A stretch of DNA of 42,860 bases from an uncultured Clostridia bacterium (GCA_947630445.1 CANRHQ010000009.1:1-42860), one strand, 5' to 3'. Positions 15,714 through 25,477 are shown, numbered from the stretch's first letter. Notes: generated by a model from the letters alone, not told the origin. Program-made: numbers and translations.

Positions 15714-15722
15714 ATGTTTATT

Positions 15723-17633
15723 TTAATACAAATCATCAATTTGTATATTAGAATTACTATTATTATCTTCTTTATTTCCAGATTCAACACCCATATATGG
15801 TAATATTTCTTTAAGCATTTTACCAGCTGTAGGAGCTGCTATTTGACCACCATTATGATTTACGCCTTCACCAGGGGTATCTAAAATAACAAGTAAAACA
15901 ATTTGTGTATTTTCAACAGGTGATATTGCTAAATAAGAAGCAATATATCCATCTGTAGAACCATATATTGGTTCAGAAGTACCAGTTTTACCTCCAATTG
16001 AATATCCTGCCATTTCTGGAGAACCATCTTTTACTAATTTTCCTGTACCATCTTTTACAACAGATTCCATCATAGATGCAACACTATCAGCTGTTTCTTT
16101 AGATAGTACTTGGCATACTTCTTTAGGTGCGAATGTTGTAACTTCTCCAGTATCTACATTAGTAATTTTGTCTACAATTTGTGGTTGTAGTAAAACACCA
16201 TCATTTGCAATAGCACAAGCAGCAGTAATCATTTGTAAAGGTGTAATATTAAAACGTTGTCCAAAAGATAATGTACCTAACTCATGTTGATTAATTTTAT
16301 CAATATCATAAAAAATTCCACTTTTTGGTTCACCTGATAATGAAATTCCAGTTTTTCCAAAAAATCCAAAAGCCTCATAATATTTGTAAGATCTTTGTGC
16401 TCCAATTCTTAATCCTAAATCAATAAATGAAGGGTTACAAGAATTTTCTAATGCTTGTCTTAAAGTTTGAGCACCGTGAGGAACCTTACTATGACAATGA
16501 ATAGGTTTATTTTCTCCTTCAATAAGATAAGAACCAGTACAATTAAATGTTACAACATCTGTGTCAATGATATTTTCTTCTAAAGCAATGGAAGAAGTAA
16601 TTATTTTAAATACTGAACCAGGTTCATAAGTGTCAGTTACAGCTTTTGGAGCCCACATCCTAAATAAAGAAGTTAATTTATCTTCTGATGACAAAGAATC
16701 CCAAGTTTGTGCTAAATATGAATTTGGAGTATTATGGTCATTACAATTGTAATTAGGATAATCTGCCATAGCAAGAATTTTTCCATTAGAAGGATTCATT
16801 GCAATAGTAATACCGCTTTCACACTTATAATTTGAAACAGCCTCTGCTAAATATTTTTCTACAATACTTTGAATATTAGCATCTATAGTTAAATTTATAT
16901 TATATCCATTTTCTGCTGCAATATATGATTGTTCAGAATTTGCTATTTCAGATTGTTTTGCATCTTTTAAACTAACAGATTTTCCAGGTGTACCACTAAG
17001 AAAAGAATCCCAAGAAGCCTCAATTCCATATAGACCATGATTGTCTGTACCTACAAAACCAATAACAGTAGATGCTAATGAATTATGAGGGTAAAATCTT
17101 GAAGATGTATTTTCATAGCTTAGTCCTGTAGTAATTTTTGAATTTTTTTTCAAAGTCTTTTCCCAGTTTTTTAAACTATCAACTTTTTCTTGTTCTACAT
17201 TAGTAGCAACAACAAATTTAGAATTATTAGAAGTCAACTTAGAAAAAAGCTCATTATAATCTATTTCTAGTATAGTAGCAATCCCTTGAGCAACTATTTC
17301 TTTATTTTCATCTTTTATGTCAGAAGGACTTATATATATTTTATCTGTATCATAACTTATTGCTAAAACAACTTGACCAGTTGAGTCAAAAATTGTTCCT
17401 CGTTTAGCAAGAAGTGTTTCTGTTAAAGTTTGATTTGAAGTTGCTAATGTTTGTAACCTATTACCATCTATAATTTGTAAAAAGAATATACGTGCAATAA
17501 GTGCAATAAATAAAATTGAAGTAAAAAATAAAATAACTTTAACTTTGAAAGTTTTTATATTATTTGGAACATTAATATTATCCTTAGATTTTGAAATTTT
17601 CTTTTTAGTTCTTATATTTTTTTTCTTACTCAT
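15723..17633 (-). CDS. Class B penicillin-binding protein (FtsI/SpoVD-like transpeptidase)
   Basis: A monofunctional peptidoglycan transpeptidase of 636 residues. It has a basic cytoplasmic tail, one membrane helix (about 29-52), the class B dimerisation domain (AKRGTIFDSTGQVVLA, RFYPHNSLASTVIGF), and a transpeptidase domain with SxxK in EPGSVFK (about 339), SxN in NSCNPSF (about 397) and KTGTS (about 549). No PASTA domains follow; the C-terminus is a short Asn/Asp/Ser tail. It may be the division PBP or the spore-cortex SpoVD; the sequence alone does not decide. It is transcribed alone, divergently from yifB. Confidence 0.9.
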   Translation of the reverse strand: MSKKKNIRTKKKISKSKDNINVPNNIKTFKVKVILFFTSILFIALIARIFFLQIIDGNRLQTLATSNQTLTETLLAKRGTIFDSTGQVVLAISYDTDKIYISPSDIKDENKEIVAQGIATILEIDYNELFSKLTSNNSKFVVATNVEQEKVDSLKNWEKTLKKNSKITTGLSYENTSSRFYPHNSLASTVIGFVGTDNHGLYGIEASWDSFLSGTPGKSVSLKDAKQSEIANSEQSYIAAENGYNINLTIDANIQSIVEKYLAEAVSNYKCESGITIAMNPSNGKILAMADYPNYNCNDHNTPNSYLAQTWDSLSSEDKLTSLFRMWAPKAVTDTYEPGSVFKIITSSIALEENIIDTDVVTFNCTGSYLIEGENKPIHCHSKVPHGAQTLRQALENSCNPSFIDLGLRIGAQRSYKYYEAFGFFGKTGISLSGEPKSGIFYDIDKINQHELGTLSFGQRFNITPLQMITAACAIANDGVLLQPQIVDKITNVDTGEVTTFAPKEVCQVLSKETADSVASMMESVVKDGTGKLVKDGSPEMAGYSIGGKTGTSEPIYGSTDGYIASYLAISPVENTQIVLLVILDTPGEGVNHNGGQIAAPTAGKMLKEILPYMGVESGNKEDNNSNSNIQIDDLY

Positions 17634-17666
17634 AATTTCACCATTCTTTAGTTTAAATTTAAAAAT

Positions 17667-17695
17667 ATTTTATAATAAAACTCTTAAAAAATCAA
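17667..17695 (-). promoter_or_regulatory. Promoter of the class B PBP gene
   Basis: On the minus strand: TTGATT, 17-bp spacer, TAAAAT. It lies 34 nt upstream of the start codon. Confidence 0.5.
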
Positions 17696-17723
17696 TAAAA
17701 AATATATAAAAAGGAGGGAATTA

Positions 17724-19253
17724 ATGTTATCAAAAGTAAAATCAATGTCATTAAGTGGATTACAAGGATATTTAGTTGAAATCCAAACAGATATAAGTAA
17801 TGGTTTGCCTGAATTTAATATAGTAGGTTTACCAGATATGAGTGTTAAAGAATCCAAAAAAAGAGTAGTTACAGCAATAAAAAATTCTAATATAGAATTT
17901 CCAAGCAAAAAGATATTAATAAATCTGGCTCCTGCAAATCTAAAAAAAGAAGGAAGTATTTTTGATTTAGCAATAGCAATTGGAATATTAATAGCCATAG
18001 ATAAGATTCATAATATAAATATTACCGAACTTGCACAAACAATTATTATTGGAGAATTATCACTTGATGGAAAAATAAATAGAGTAAATGGAATATTGCC
18101 AATATGTTTAGAAGCAAAAAAATTAGGAATAAGAAAAGTAATAATACCTAAAGAAAATTTTAATGAGGCATCTATTATCAAAAACTTAAAAATTATACCA
18201 GTAGAAAATTTGGAACAATTAATAAAATACTTAAACAATGAAATAAAAATAGAAACTGTATTAAATAAAAAACAAAATATAGAGCCTAAATATAATATTG
18301 ATTTTTCAGAAGTAAAAGGTCAAGAAAATGTTAAAAGGGCATTAGAAATAACAGCTGCTGGAGGTCATAATTGTTTATTAATAGGAAGTCCTGGAGTTGG
18401 AAAAACAATGCTAGCAAAAAGATTAAATACTATTTTACCAGAATTAAATTTAGAAGAAGCTATAGAAACAACAAAAATCCATAGTATAGCAGGTGAATTA
18501 AAAACAGATGGCTTAATAACCCAAAGACCATTCAGAATGCCACATCACACAGTACCAATTAGTACAGTAATTGGAGGAGGAAAAATACCAAAACCAGGAG
18601 AGATAAGTTTAGCACATAATGGTGTTTTGTTTTTTGATGAAATTCCTGAATTTAGTAGAAAAACACTAGATGCATTAAGAGAACCAATAGAAAATAGAAA
18701 AATTGTTATAAATAGATTAACAGGTAGTTATGTATATCCATGTAATTTTATGTTTATAGCAAGTATGAATCCATGTCCATGCGGATATTATGGAGATGAA
18801 GAAAAAGAATGTAATTGTACTAAACAAGAAATTCATAAATATTTAAATAAAATAAGTGGACCTTTACTAGATAGAATGGATATACAAGTAGAAGTAAAAA
18901 GACCTCAATATGAAAAATTAAAATCAAATGTAAAAATAGAAACATCAGAAGAAATAAGAAAAAGAGTTAATAATGCAAGAATAATACAAATAGAAAGATA
19001 TAAAAAATATCATATATATTCTAATTCAGAATTAACATCAATATTAATAAATAAATTTTGCAAGTTAGATAAACAGGCAGAAAGTATTTTAGAAAACGCA
19101 TTTAAAAAACTAAAATTGAGTGTAAGATTATATGAAAAAATATTAAAAGTTGCAAGAACAATTGCAGATTTAGATCAAAAAGAAAATATAGAATATAAAC
19201 ATATTGCAGAGGCAATACAATATAGGAGTTTAGATAGAAAATATGATAATTGA
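17724..19253 (+). CDS. YifB/ComM family Mg-chelatase-like AAA+ ATPase
   Basis: The 509-residue protein has an N-terminal Lon-protease-like (ChlI) domain (to about 165), then an AAA+ domain with Walker A LIGSPGVGKTMLAKRL near residue 220 and Walker B VLFFDEIPEF near residue 305. A cysteine cluster (NPCPCGYYGDEEKECNC) and a C-terminal Mg-chelatase domain follow. Its ComM relative is a helicase that aids branch migration during natural transformation. AAAGGAGGG precedes ATG 17724. It overlaps dprA by 11 nt, which supports a role in DNA uptake or recombination. Confidence 0.9.
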   Translation: MLSKVKSMSLSGLQGYLVEIQTDISNGLPEFNIVGLPDMSVKESKKRVVTAIKNSNIEFPSKKILINLAPANLKKEGSIFDLAIAIGILIAIDKIHNINITELAQTIIIGELSLDGKINRVNGILPICLEAKKLGIRKVIIPKENFNEASIIKNLKIIPVENLEQLIKYLNNEIKIETVLNKKQNIEPKYNIDFSEVKGQENVKRALEITAAGGHNCLLIGSPGVGKTMLAKRLNTILPELNLEEAIETTKIHSIAGELKTDGLITQRPFRMPHHTVPISTVIGGGKIPKPGEISLAHNGVLFFDEIPEFSRKTLDALREPIENRKIVINRLTGSYVYPCNFMFIASMNPCPCGYYGDEEKECNCTKQEIHKYLNKISGPLLDRMDIQVEVKRPQYEKLKSNVKIETSEEIRKRVNNARIIQIERYKKYHIYSNSELTSILINKFCKLDKQAESILENAFKKLKLSVRLYEKILKVARTIADLDQKENIEYKHIAEAIQYRSLDRKYDN

Positions 19254-20115
19254 ATATTGTAGTGAATTATATCCAGAAAAATTAAGAGAAATAAATAAAC
19301 CACCATCAAGATTATATATATTAGGAAATACAGAGATATTAAATGAGATAGGTATTGCAATAGTAGGTTCAAGAACTAATACACAATATGGTGAAAAGAT
19401 GTGTAAAACATTTACCAAAAATTTAGTCCAGTATAATATAAACATTATAAGTGGATTAGCTAATGGAATAGATAGTATTGCTCATAAAACTTGTATAAAA
19501 AATTCTGGAAAAACAATTGCAGTTTTACCATCTGGATTTAAAAATATTTACCCAGAGAGTAACATACAATTAGCAAAGGAAATTTTAGAACAAGGAGGAA
19601 CATTGGTAACAGAATATGAACCATGTGTAAAACCTGACTCAAAAAAATTTATTGATAGAAACAGAATTGTAGCAGGGTTAGCGATAGGAACATTAGTAGT
19701 AGAAGCGGGATATAGAAGTGGGACAAGTGTTACAGCTAGATATACAAAAGAACAGGGAAAACCAGTATTTTGTATTCCAAGTAGTTTAGATAATATAAAA
19801 GGAAAAACAACAAATGAATTAATACAAAAAGGTGCATATTTAGTTAAAGATGAAAAAGATATAATTAGAAAATTTACAAATATTAAATTTAAAAAACAAA
19901 AAATAAAAGAAAAAGAAATTTATTTAGATATTCCAGTAGAATTAATAGAAGTATATAAAGTTATAAATAATGAACCAAAAACTTTAAATGAAATAGCCAA
20001 AGAAACAGGATTACCAATAAATGAAATTAACTATAAAACAATGATGTTAGAAATAGATAATAAAATAATAGAATTACCTGGACAAAGATTTGTAAGAAAT
20101 AGTGAGGTTGATTAA
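19243..20115 (+). CDS. dprA: DNA processing protein DprA
   Basis: DprA loads RecA on incoming single-stranded DNA. The 290-residue protein is short because it lacks the N-terminal SAM/HhH domain. The Rossmann core begins with IAIVGSRTNTQYGEK and includes NIISGLANGIDSIAHK, AVLPSGFKNIYPESN and the EAGYRSGTSVTARY block. A C-terminal winged-helix (about 225-285) ends in ELPGQRFVRN. The start overlaps yifB by 11 nt, with AGGAG a slightly long 12 nt upstream, so translational coupling is likely. yraN begins 1 nt after the stop. Confidence 0.92.
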   Translation: MIIEYCSELYPEKLREINKPPSRLYILGNTEILNEIGIAIVGSRTNTQYGEKMCKTFTKNLVQYNINIISGLANGIDSIAHKTCIKNSGKTIAVLPSGFKNIYPESNIQLAKEILEQGGTLVTEYEPCVKPDSKKFIDRNRIVAGLAIGTLVVEAGYRSGTSVTARYTKEQGKPVFCIPSSLDNIKGKTTNELIQKGAYLVKDEKDIIRKFTNIKFKKQKIKEKEIYLDIPVELIEVYKVINNEPKTLNEIAKETGLPINEINYKTMMLEIDNKIIELPGQRFVRNSEVD

Positions 20116-20116
20116 A

Positions 20117-20470
20117 ATGTATAATAAAAAAGTATTAGGAAATATAGGAGAAAAACTTGCTCAAAAATATTTAAAATGTAAGAAATATAAAATTATAGCT
20201 ACTAATTTTTATACTAGAAAAGGAGAAATAGATATTATTGCACTAAAAGACAAGCAGTTGATATTTTTTGAAGTAAAAACAAGAAGTAATTATAATTATG
20301 GAACACCAGCAATGGCAGTAAATAATACTAAAATTCAACATATGAAATTTGCTGCACAAATATTTTTAATGTTAAATAAGTTTAATAAATATGCAATAAG
20401 ATTTGATGTTATAGAAGTATTAATAAAAAGTGGAAAATGTAATATTAATCATATAAAACAGGTTATATAG
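20117..20470 (+). CDS. YraN/UPF0102 family endonuclease-like protein
   Basis: The 117-residue protein has a predicted endonuclease-like (PD-(D/E)xK) fold: GNIGEKLAQKYL at the N-terminus, then the catalytic pattern RKGEIDIIALKDKQLIFFEVKTR (Asp and Glu-x-Lys). The family lies next to dprA/yifB in many bacteria, but its role is unproven. ATG 20117 is preferred over GTG 20102, because GAGG at 20104-20107 is then 9 nt upstream. Confidence 0.85.
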   Translation: MYNKKVLGNIGEKLAQKYLKCKKYKIIATNFYTRKGEIDIIALKDKQLIFFEVKTRSNYNYGTPAMAVNNTKIQHMKFAAQIFLMLNKFNKYAIRFDVIEVLIKSGKCNINHIKQVI

Positions 20471-20476
20471 TTTTGC

Positions 20477-20505
20477 TTGAAAAAACAAAGAAAATCGGAT
20501 ATAAT
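20477..20505 (+). promoter_or_regulatory. Promoter of rsmA
   Basis: TTGAAA (20477-20482), 17-bp spacer, TATAAT (20500-20505). It lies just after the yraN stop and 25 nt before the rsmA start. Confidence 0.75.
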
Positions 20506-20530
20506 ATATAAGTACATGAAAGGAATAGAA

Positions 20531-21391
20531 ATGGAAAATATATTAGAAACTACAAAAAGTATAATGAAAAAATATAATATAAGAGCAAATAAGAATTTAG
20601 GGCAAAACTTTTTAATAAATGAAGATGTTGTAAAAAGCATTGTAGAAAGTAGTCAAATAACGACTGAAGATATGATAATAGAAATAGGACCAGGATTAGG
20701 AACATTAACTAATGAATTATTAAAAAAAGCAGGAAAAGTAATATGTGTAGAAATAGATAATAAAATGATTAGAATTTTAAAAGATAGATTTTCAGAATAT
20801 ACAAACTTTGAAATTATAAATGAAGATATATTAAAAATAGATTTGAATTCAATAATAAATAAAAACAAAGATGATAAAAAAATAAAAAGAGTAAAAATTG
20901 TAGCAAATTTACCATATTACATTACAACTCCTATAATAATGAAACTATTAGAGGAAAAATTGGACATTGAAAGTATTACAGTTATGATACAAAAAGAAGT
21001 TGCAGATAGATTAATAGAAGTACCAGGAGGAAAAAATACAGGAGCAATAACTTACACAGTTTATTATTATTGTGAATCAGAAAAAATAATGGAAGTAACT
21101 AATAATTCATTTATTCCAGAACCTGATGTAACTTCAGAAGTTATAAAAATGAATTTAAGAAAAGAAGCACCAGTAGAAATAAAAAATCCTAAAGTAATGT
21201 TTATGATAATAAAAAGTGCATTTATGCAAAGAAGAAAAACGCTATTAAATGCACTAACAAATAGTAGAGTATTTTTAAATAAACAAGAAGGAATAGAAGT
21301 ATTAAAAAAATTAAATTTAGATGAAAACATAAGAGCAGAAGAATTGTCAATTAATGACTTTGCAAAAATTGCAGAAATAATTTGTAAATAA
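20531..21391 (+). CDS. rsmA: 16S rRNA dimethyladenosine transferase RsmA (KsgA)
   Basis: This enzyme dimethylates two adjacent adenosines near the 3' end of 16S rRNA during small-subunit maturation. Its 286 residues include KNLGQNFLIN, SAM motif I in IEIGPGLGTLT, the catalytic NLPYYITTPI motif, and the C-terminal MQRRKTLLNAL block. Start 20531 is chosen because AAAGGA ends 7 nt upstream; the frame is open further upstream, but that part lies inside the promoter region. fmt follows after 16 nt. Confidence 0.93.
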   Translation: MENILETTKSIMKKYNIRANKNLGQNFLINEDVVKSIVESSQITTEDMIIEIGPGLGTLTNELLKKAGKVICVEIDNKMIRILKDRFSEYTNFEIINEDILKIDLNSIINKNKDDKKIKRVKIVANLPYYITTPIIMKLLEEKLDIESITVMIQKEVADRLIEVPGGKNTGAITYTVYYYCESEKIMEVTNNSFIPEPDVTSEVIKMNLRKEAPVEIKNPKVMFMIIKSAFMQRRKTLLNALTNSRVFLNKQEGIEVLKKLNLDENIRAEELSINDFAKIAEIICK

Positions 21392-21407
21392 GGAAAGGAG
21401 ACTATAT

Positions 21408-22355
21408 ATGAAAATTATATTTATGGGAACCCCAGACTTTGCTAAAGAGTCTTTAGAAGCAATTTATAATGATGGACATGAAATAATAGGAGTTGTAACA
21501 AACCCAGACAAACAACAAGGGAGAGGTATGAAAATAATTAAGTCTCCTGTAAAAGAATTTGCATTATTAAAAGAATTAAAAATATATCAACCAGAAAAAG
21601 TTAGAAACAATGAAACCTTTATAGAAGAAATAAGAAACCTAAAACCAGATGTTATTTGTGTAGTAGCTTATGGAAAAATATTACCAAAAGAAATATTAGA
21701 TATACCACAATTTGGTTGTATAAATGTTCATGGATCACTATTACCAAAATATAGAGGTGCTGCTCCAATTCAATGGGCAGTAATTAATGGTGAAACAACT
21801 ACAGGAGTTACAACAATGTATATGGATGTTGGAATGGATACAGGTGATATGATCTTAAAAGAAGAAGTTAGTATTGGAAATGATGAAACAACTGGAGAGT
21901 TATGGGATAGATTATCTAAAATAGGAGCAAAATTATTAGTAGAAACGCTACATAAAATAGAAGAAGGAACTGCTCCAAGAATTCCACAAGGCAATGATTT
22001 TACTATGGCTCCAATGCTAAATAAAGAAATGTCAAAAATAGATTGGGAAAATCAAACTACTAATCAAATAAAAAATCTTGTTAGAGGATTAAATCCAATA
22101 ATGGGAATGTACACTTATTTAAAAAATAAAAAAATAAAAATTTGGAAAGTAGATATTTTGAATGAAAAATTTCCAATAGAAGACAATATGAAAAATGGAG
22201 AAGTAATTTTTTCTTCTCCAAAAGAAGGTTTATATGTAAAAACTAAAGATGGCATTTTAAAAATTTTAGAAATACAAGCAGAAAATTCAAAAAGAATGAA
22301 TATAAAAGATTTTCTTAGAGGAAACTTTATAGAAGTTGGTGAAAGATTTAATTAA
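21408..22355 (+). CDS. fmt: Methionyl-tRNA formyltransferase Fmt
   Basis: Fmt formylates initiator Met-tRNA from 10-formyl-tetrahydrofolate. The 315 residues are typical: the N-terminal MGTPDFAKESLEAI, catalytic Asn and His in INVHGSLLPKYRGAAPIQWA, the Asp in MDVGMDTGDM, and a C-terminal domain ending near LKILEIQAENSKRM. AAGGAG precedes the start. It is transcribed with rsmA. No peptide deformylase gene is adjacent, unlike in many bacteria. Confidence 0.95.
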   Translation: MKIIFMGTPDFAKESLEAIYNDGHEIIGVVTNPDKQQGRGMKIIKSPVKEFALLKELKIYQPEKVRNNETFIEEIRNLKPDVICVVAYGKILPKEILDIPQFGCINVHGSLLPKYRGAAPIQWAVINGETTTGVTTMYMDVGMDTGDMILKEEVSIGNDETTGELWDRLSKIGAKLLVETLHKIEEGTAPRIPQGNDFTMAPMLNKEMSKIDWENQTTNQIKNLVRGLNPIMGMYTYLKNKKIKIWKVDILNEKFPIEDNMKNGEVIFSSPKEGLYVKTKDGILKILEIQAENSKRMNIKDFLRGNFIEVGERFN

Positions 22356-22377
22356 GAATAAATATTCAAAATTGGTG

Positions 22378-22408
22378 CATACTGTAAGAGAAAGAGAGGT
22401 ACAGTATG
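22378..22408 (+). promoter_or_regulatory. 9-bp inverted repeat spanning the start of the Dps-like gene
   Basis: CATACTGTA (22378-22386) and TACAGTATG (22400-22408) are perfect complements separated by 13 nt. The last three bases are the ATG start codon, and the GAGAGG ribosome site lies in the loop. As RNA it would hold the start codon in a stem; as DNA it is a dyad that could bind a dimeric repressor. Confidence 0.65.
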
Positions 22409-22843
22409 AACGAAAATATAATAAATATGAATGAACTTTTATGCGATTTAGAAGTAATGGCAGTAAAGTTACAGAATTATCATTGGAATGTTCAAGGCAA
22501 AGAATTTTTTGTATTACATGCAAAACTAGAAGAATATTATGATGAGATAAGAGAACAAATAGATGAAATTGCAGAACATATATTGGCAAAAGGGTATGAG
22601 CCATTAGGAACAATGGAAGATTTCATAAAAAATACACAAATAAGCGAAGCACGTAATGAGAAAATTCAAGGAGATGAAATACTTAATAATGTAATTCAAG
22701 ATTTAAAATTATTACAGGAAAAGGTAATGAAAATAAAGAAAGAAGCAGATAAACAACTAGATTATGAAACATCTTCAAAAATGGATGAATATTTATCTAA
22801 TTATTCTAAAAAATTATGGATGTTAAATGAAAGCACAAAATAA
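22406..22843 (+). CDS. Dps/ferritin-like DNA-protection protein
   Basis: The 145-residue four-helix protein has Dps features: VKLQNYHWNVQGKEFFVLHAKLEEYYDEI carries the inter-subunit ferroxidase His, Asp and Glu, followed by DEIAEHILAKGYEPLGTM. Dps oligomers oxidise and store iron and protect DNA from peroxide. The start codon lies in a 9-bp inverted repeat with the ribosome site in the loop, suggesting regulated translation or an operator. I see no clear separate promoter, so it may be read from rsmA-fmt. A strong terminator follows. Confidence 0.88.
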   Translation: MNENIINMNELLCDLEVMAVKLQNYHWNVQGKEFFVLHAKLEEYYDEIREQIDEIAEHILAKGYEPLGTMEDFIKNTQISEARNEKIQGDEILNNVIQDLKLLQEKVMKIKKEADKQLDYETSSKMDEYLSNYSKKLWMLNESTK

Positions 22844-22883
22844 CAAAAACAGAATATTAACTTACTGTATAAAGAATAAAAAC

Positions 22884-22921
22884 AAAAATCACTTAATAAA
22901 TATAATTAAGTGATTTTTTTT
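22884..22921 (+). terminator. Terminator of the rsmA-fmt-dps unit
   Basis: A perfect 14-bp stem (AAAAATCACTTAAT with its complement at 22905-22918), a 7-nt loop and a T-run. Confidence 0.9.
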
Positions 22922-22931
22922 ATTTTTATAC

Positions 22932-22960
22932 TATACAAAAACAAAAATTAGTTATATAAT
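22932..22960 (+). promoter_or_regulatory. Promoter of the murE-mraY-ftsW-murG-kinase unit
   Basis: TATACA (22932-22937), 17-bp spacer, consensus TATAAT (22955-22960), 34 nt before the murE start. Confidence 0.55.
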
Positions 22961-22994
22961 GTAACAAATTAAGTAAAAAGGAGAGAAAATTGTA

Positions 22995-24458
22995 ATGGAA
23001 TTAAAGAAAATTTTGGTTGGGATAGATGGATTAAAAGCAAAAGGAAAATTAGACATCGAAATCAACAAAATAGAAAATAACTCCAAAAATGTTACAAAAG
23101 GAGACATGTTTATTGCAATAAAAGGCTTTAGTACAGATGGACATCAATATGTAAATGATGCAATAAAATTAGGTGCAAAAGCAATAATGGTAGAAGAAGG
23201 TTGTGAATTAAAAACAATAAAATTACCAGAAGATGTTACGCTAATTATGGCAAAAGACACAAGAGAGGCACTTGCTATATGCAGTTGTAATTTCTATGGA
23301 AATCCATCAAAAAAATTCAAATTGATTGGTGTAACAGGAACAAAAGGAAAAACAACAACAACATTTATGATAAAAGAAATATTAGAAAAAGCAGGACATA
23401 AAGTGGGTTTAATAGGAACAATAGCAACATATATAAATGGAAAAATGATAGAAGAAAGTGCAAGAACAACACCAGAAAGTATTGAATTACAAAGAACATT
23501 TGCAGAAATGGTAAAACAAGGTGTAGAGTATGTTGTTATGGAAGTATCATCACAAAGTTTAAAATTACATAGAGTAGATGGATGTAATTTTGATATAGTA
23601 GTATTTACAAATTTTTCAGAAGATCATATTGGAGAAAGAGAACATCCTGATATGAAGGACTATTTAGAATCAAAATTAAGACTATTTAAAATGTGTGAAA
23701 ATGGAATAGTTAATGTAGATGACTTGCAAGGGGCAAAAATACCACAATTATTCCCTAACAGTAATATAATGACATATGGGATAGACAATTATTGTGATGT
23801 ATTAGCAAAAGATATTACAATTACAAACTCATATGTTGATTTTAGAGTAAAAATAACTGATAAAAATGAGAGAGTAAAAGTAAGTATTCCAGGAAGGTTT
23901 AGTGTATATAATTCTTTAGCAGCAATTTGCGTAGTAAAAAAATTAGGAATTCCATCAGAAAAAGTAATAGAAGCATTATCTGAAATTAGAGTACCAGGAA
24001 GATCAGAAATGGTACCAAACAAAAAAGAAATACCTATTATGATAGACTATGCACATTCACCAGAAAGTTTACAAAATATATTATCAGCAGTAAAAAGTTA
24101 TACAAGAGGAAGAGTTATATCTGTATTTGGTTGTGGAGGAGATAGAGATAAAGGAAAAAGACCTGTAATGGGAGAAATATCTGGAAGAATAGCAGATTTT
24201 ACCATTATAACAACAGATAATCCTCGTACAGAAAAACCAGAAGAAATAATAAAAGAGATAGAAGATGGAATAAAAAAGACAAAAGGAAATTATAAAATAG
24301 TAGTTAATAGAGTAGATGCAATAAAAGAAGCAATAAGAATGGCAAATAAATTGGACATAATAGTTCTTGCAGGAAAAGGTCATGAACCATATCAAGAAAT
24401 ACAAGGAAAAAAATATCCATTTGATGAAAGAATAATAGTAAATGAAATCATAGGATAA
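22995..24458 (+). CDS. murE: UDP-MurNAc-tripeptide synthetase MurE (meso-DAP type)
   Basis: This Mur ligase adds the third stem-peptide residue to UDP-MurNAc-L-Ala-D-Glu. Its 487 residues carry the ATP loop GVTGTKGKTTTTF near residue 113, the carbamylated-Lys region, and the C-terminal specificity motif TTDNPRTEKPEEI near residue 410. DNPR is the signature of meso-diaminopimelate ligases, so the wall is predicted to be DAP-type. It heads an operon with mraY, an ftsW-type gene, murG and a kinase. murD is missing from this cluster. Confidence 0.95.
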   Translation: MELKKILVGIDGLKAKGKLDIEINKIENNSKNVTKGDMFIAIKGFSTDGHQYVNDAIKLGAKAIMVEEGCELKTIKLPEDVTLIMAKDTREALAICSCNFYGNPSKKFKLIGVTGTKGKTTTTFMIKEILEKAGHKVGLIGTIATYINGKMIEESARTTPESIELQRTFAEMVKQGVEYVVMEVSSQSLKLHRVDGCNFDIVVFTNFSEDHIGEREHPDMKDYLESKLRLFKMCENGIVNVDDLQGAKIPQLFPNSNIMTYGIDNYCDVLAKDITITNSYVDFRVKITDKNERVKVSIPGRFSVYNSLAAICVVKKLGIPSEKVIEALSEIRVPGRSEMVPNKKEIPIMIDYAHSPESLQNILSAVKSYTRGRVISVFGCGGDRDKGKRPVMGEISGRIADFTIITTDNPRTEKPEEIIKEIEDGIKKTKGNYKIVVNRVDAIKEAIRMANKLDIIVLAGKGHEPYQEIQGKKYPFDERIIVNEIIG

Positions 24459-24483
24459 TATAACATAAGAAAGGTTGATAAAA

Positions 24484-25461
24484 TTGGATTTTCAAACAAA
24501 AATGTTATTGGTATCATTTGCAGTAACAGTAGTACTAGGAATTATAATAGTACCAATATTAAGAAAATTAAAAATTGGTCAAATTGAAAGAAATGATGGC
24601 CCAGAATCTCATCTAAAAAAGCAAGGTACACCAACTATGGGTGGAATAATAATAATGTTAGGAATAATAATTATAACAATATCTGCATATGTATATTATA
24701 GAACAAAAGATTATGAACTTGCTAAAAATCTATTACCAATTCTAGCACTAACAATAGGATTTGGAATAATAGGATTTATAGATGATTTCAAAAAATTAAT
24801 ATTAAAAAATACAAAAGGTTTAAAACCAAGTATAAAAATGTTAGGGCTTTTACTAATATCAGTAGTATTTGTATTATATTTAATAAAAGGTTTAAATATA
24901 GGAACAGAAACATATGTACCAATATTAAAAGAATATATAACATTACCTGTATATGCTTATATACCATTTGCAATTTTAGTTATGTTATCAACAACAAATG
25001 CAGTAAATTTAACAGATGGAATAGATGGATTATCACCAAGTGTTTGTACAATAATAATAACATGTTTAACTGTAATTGCTACAATGCTAGGAGTTAAAGA
25101 AATAATAGTATTTGGAGCAATAGTAATAGGTTCAGTTTTAGGTTTCTTAATATTTAATATATATCCAGCAAAAGCATTTATGGGTGATACAGGTTCATTA
25201 TTTTTAGGAGGAGTAATTTCAGGAATATCATTATACTTAAAAATGCCATTAATATTACTTGTAATTGCAATAATTCCAATAATAGAAACTATTTCAGTAA
25301 TAATACAAGTATTGTGCTTTAAAAAGACAGGAAAAAGAGTATTTAAAATGGCACCAATACATCATCATTTTGAACTATCAGGATGGAGAGAAAATCAGGT
25401 AGTAATGGTTTTTAGTATAATAACATTAATAGCAAGTATAGTTGGATTACAAATTATATAG
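24484..25461 (+). CDS. mraY: Phospho-N-acetylmuramoyl-pentapeptide transferase MraY
   Basis: MraY makes lipid I from UDP-MurNAc-pentapeptide and undecaprenyl phosphate. About 325 residues with ten predicted membrane helices. Family motifs: GPESHLKKQGTPTMGG, IGFIDDFKK, NLTDGIDGL, KAFMGDTGSLFLGG and MAPIHHHFELSGW. The start is TTG 24484, with AGAAAGG about 9 nt upstream; another in-frame TTG at 24475 lies too close to that site. ftsW follows after 16 nt. Confidence 0.95.
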   Translation: MDFQTKMLLVSFAVTVVLGIIIVPILRKLKIGQIERNDGPESHLKKQGTPTMGGIIIMLGIIIITISAYVYYRTKDYELAKNLLPILALTIGFGIIGFIDDFKKLILKNTKGLKPSIKMLGLLLISVVFVLYLIKGLNIGTETYVPILKEYITLPVYAYIPFAILVMLSTTNAVNLTDGIDGLSPSVCTIIITCLTVIATMLGVKEIIVFGAIVIGSVLGFLIFNIYPAKAFMGDTGSLFLGGVISGISLYLKMPLILLVIAIIPIIETISVIIQVLCFKKTGKRVFKMAPIHHHFELSGWRENQVVMVFSIITLIASIVGLQII

Positions 25462-25477
25462 CAAAAGGAGAATAATA

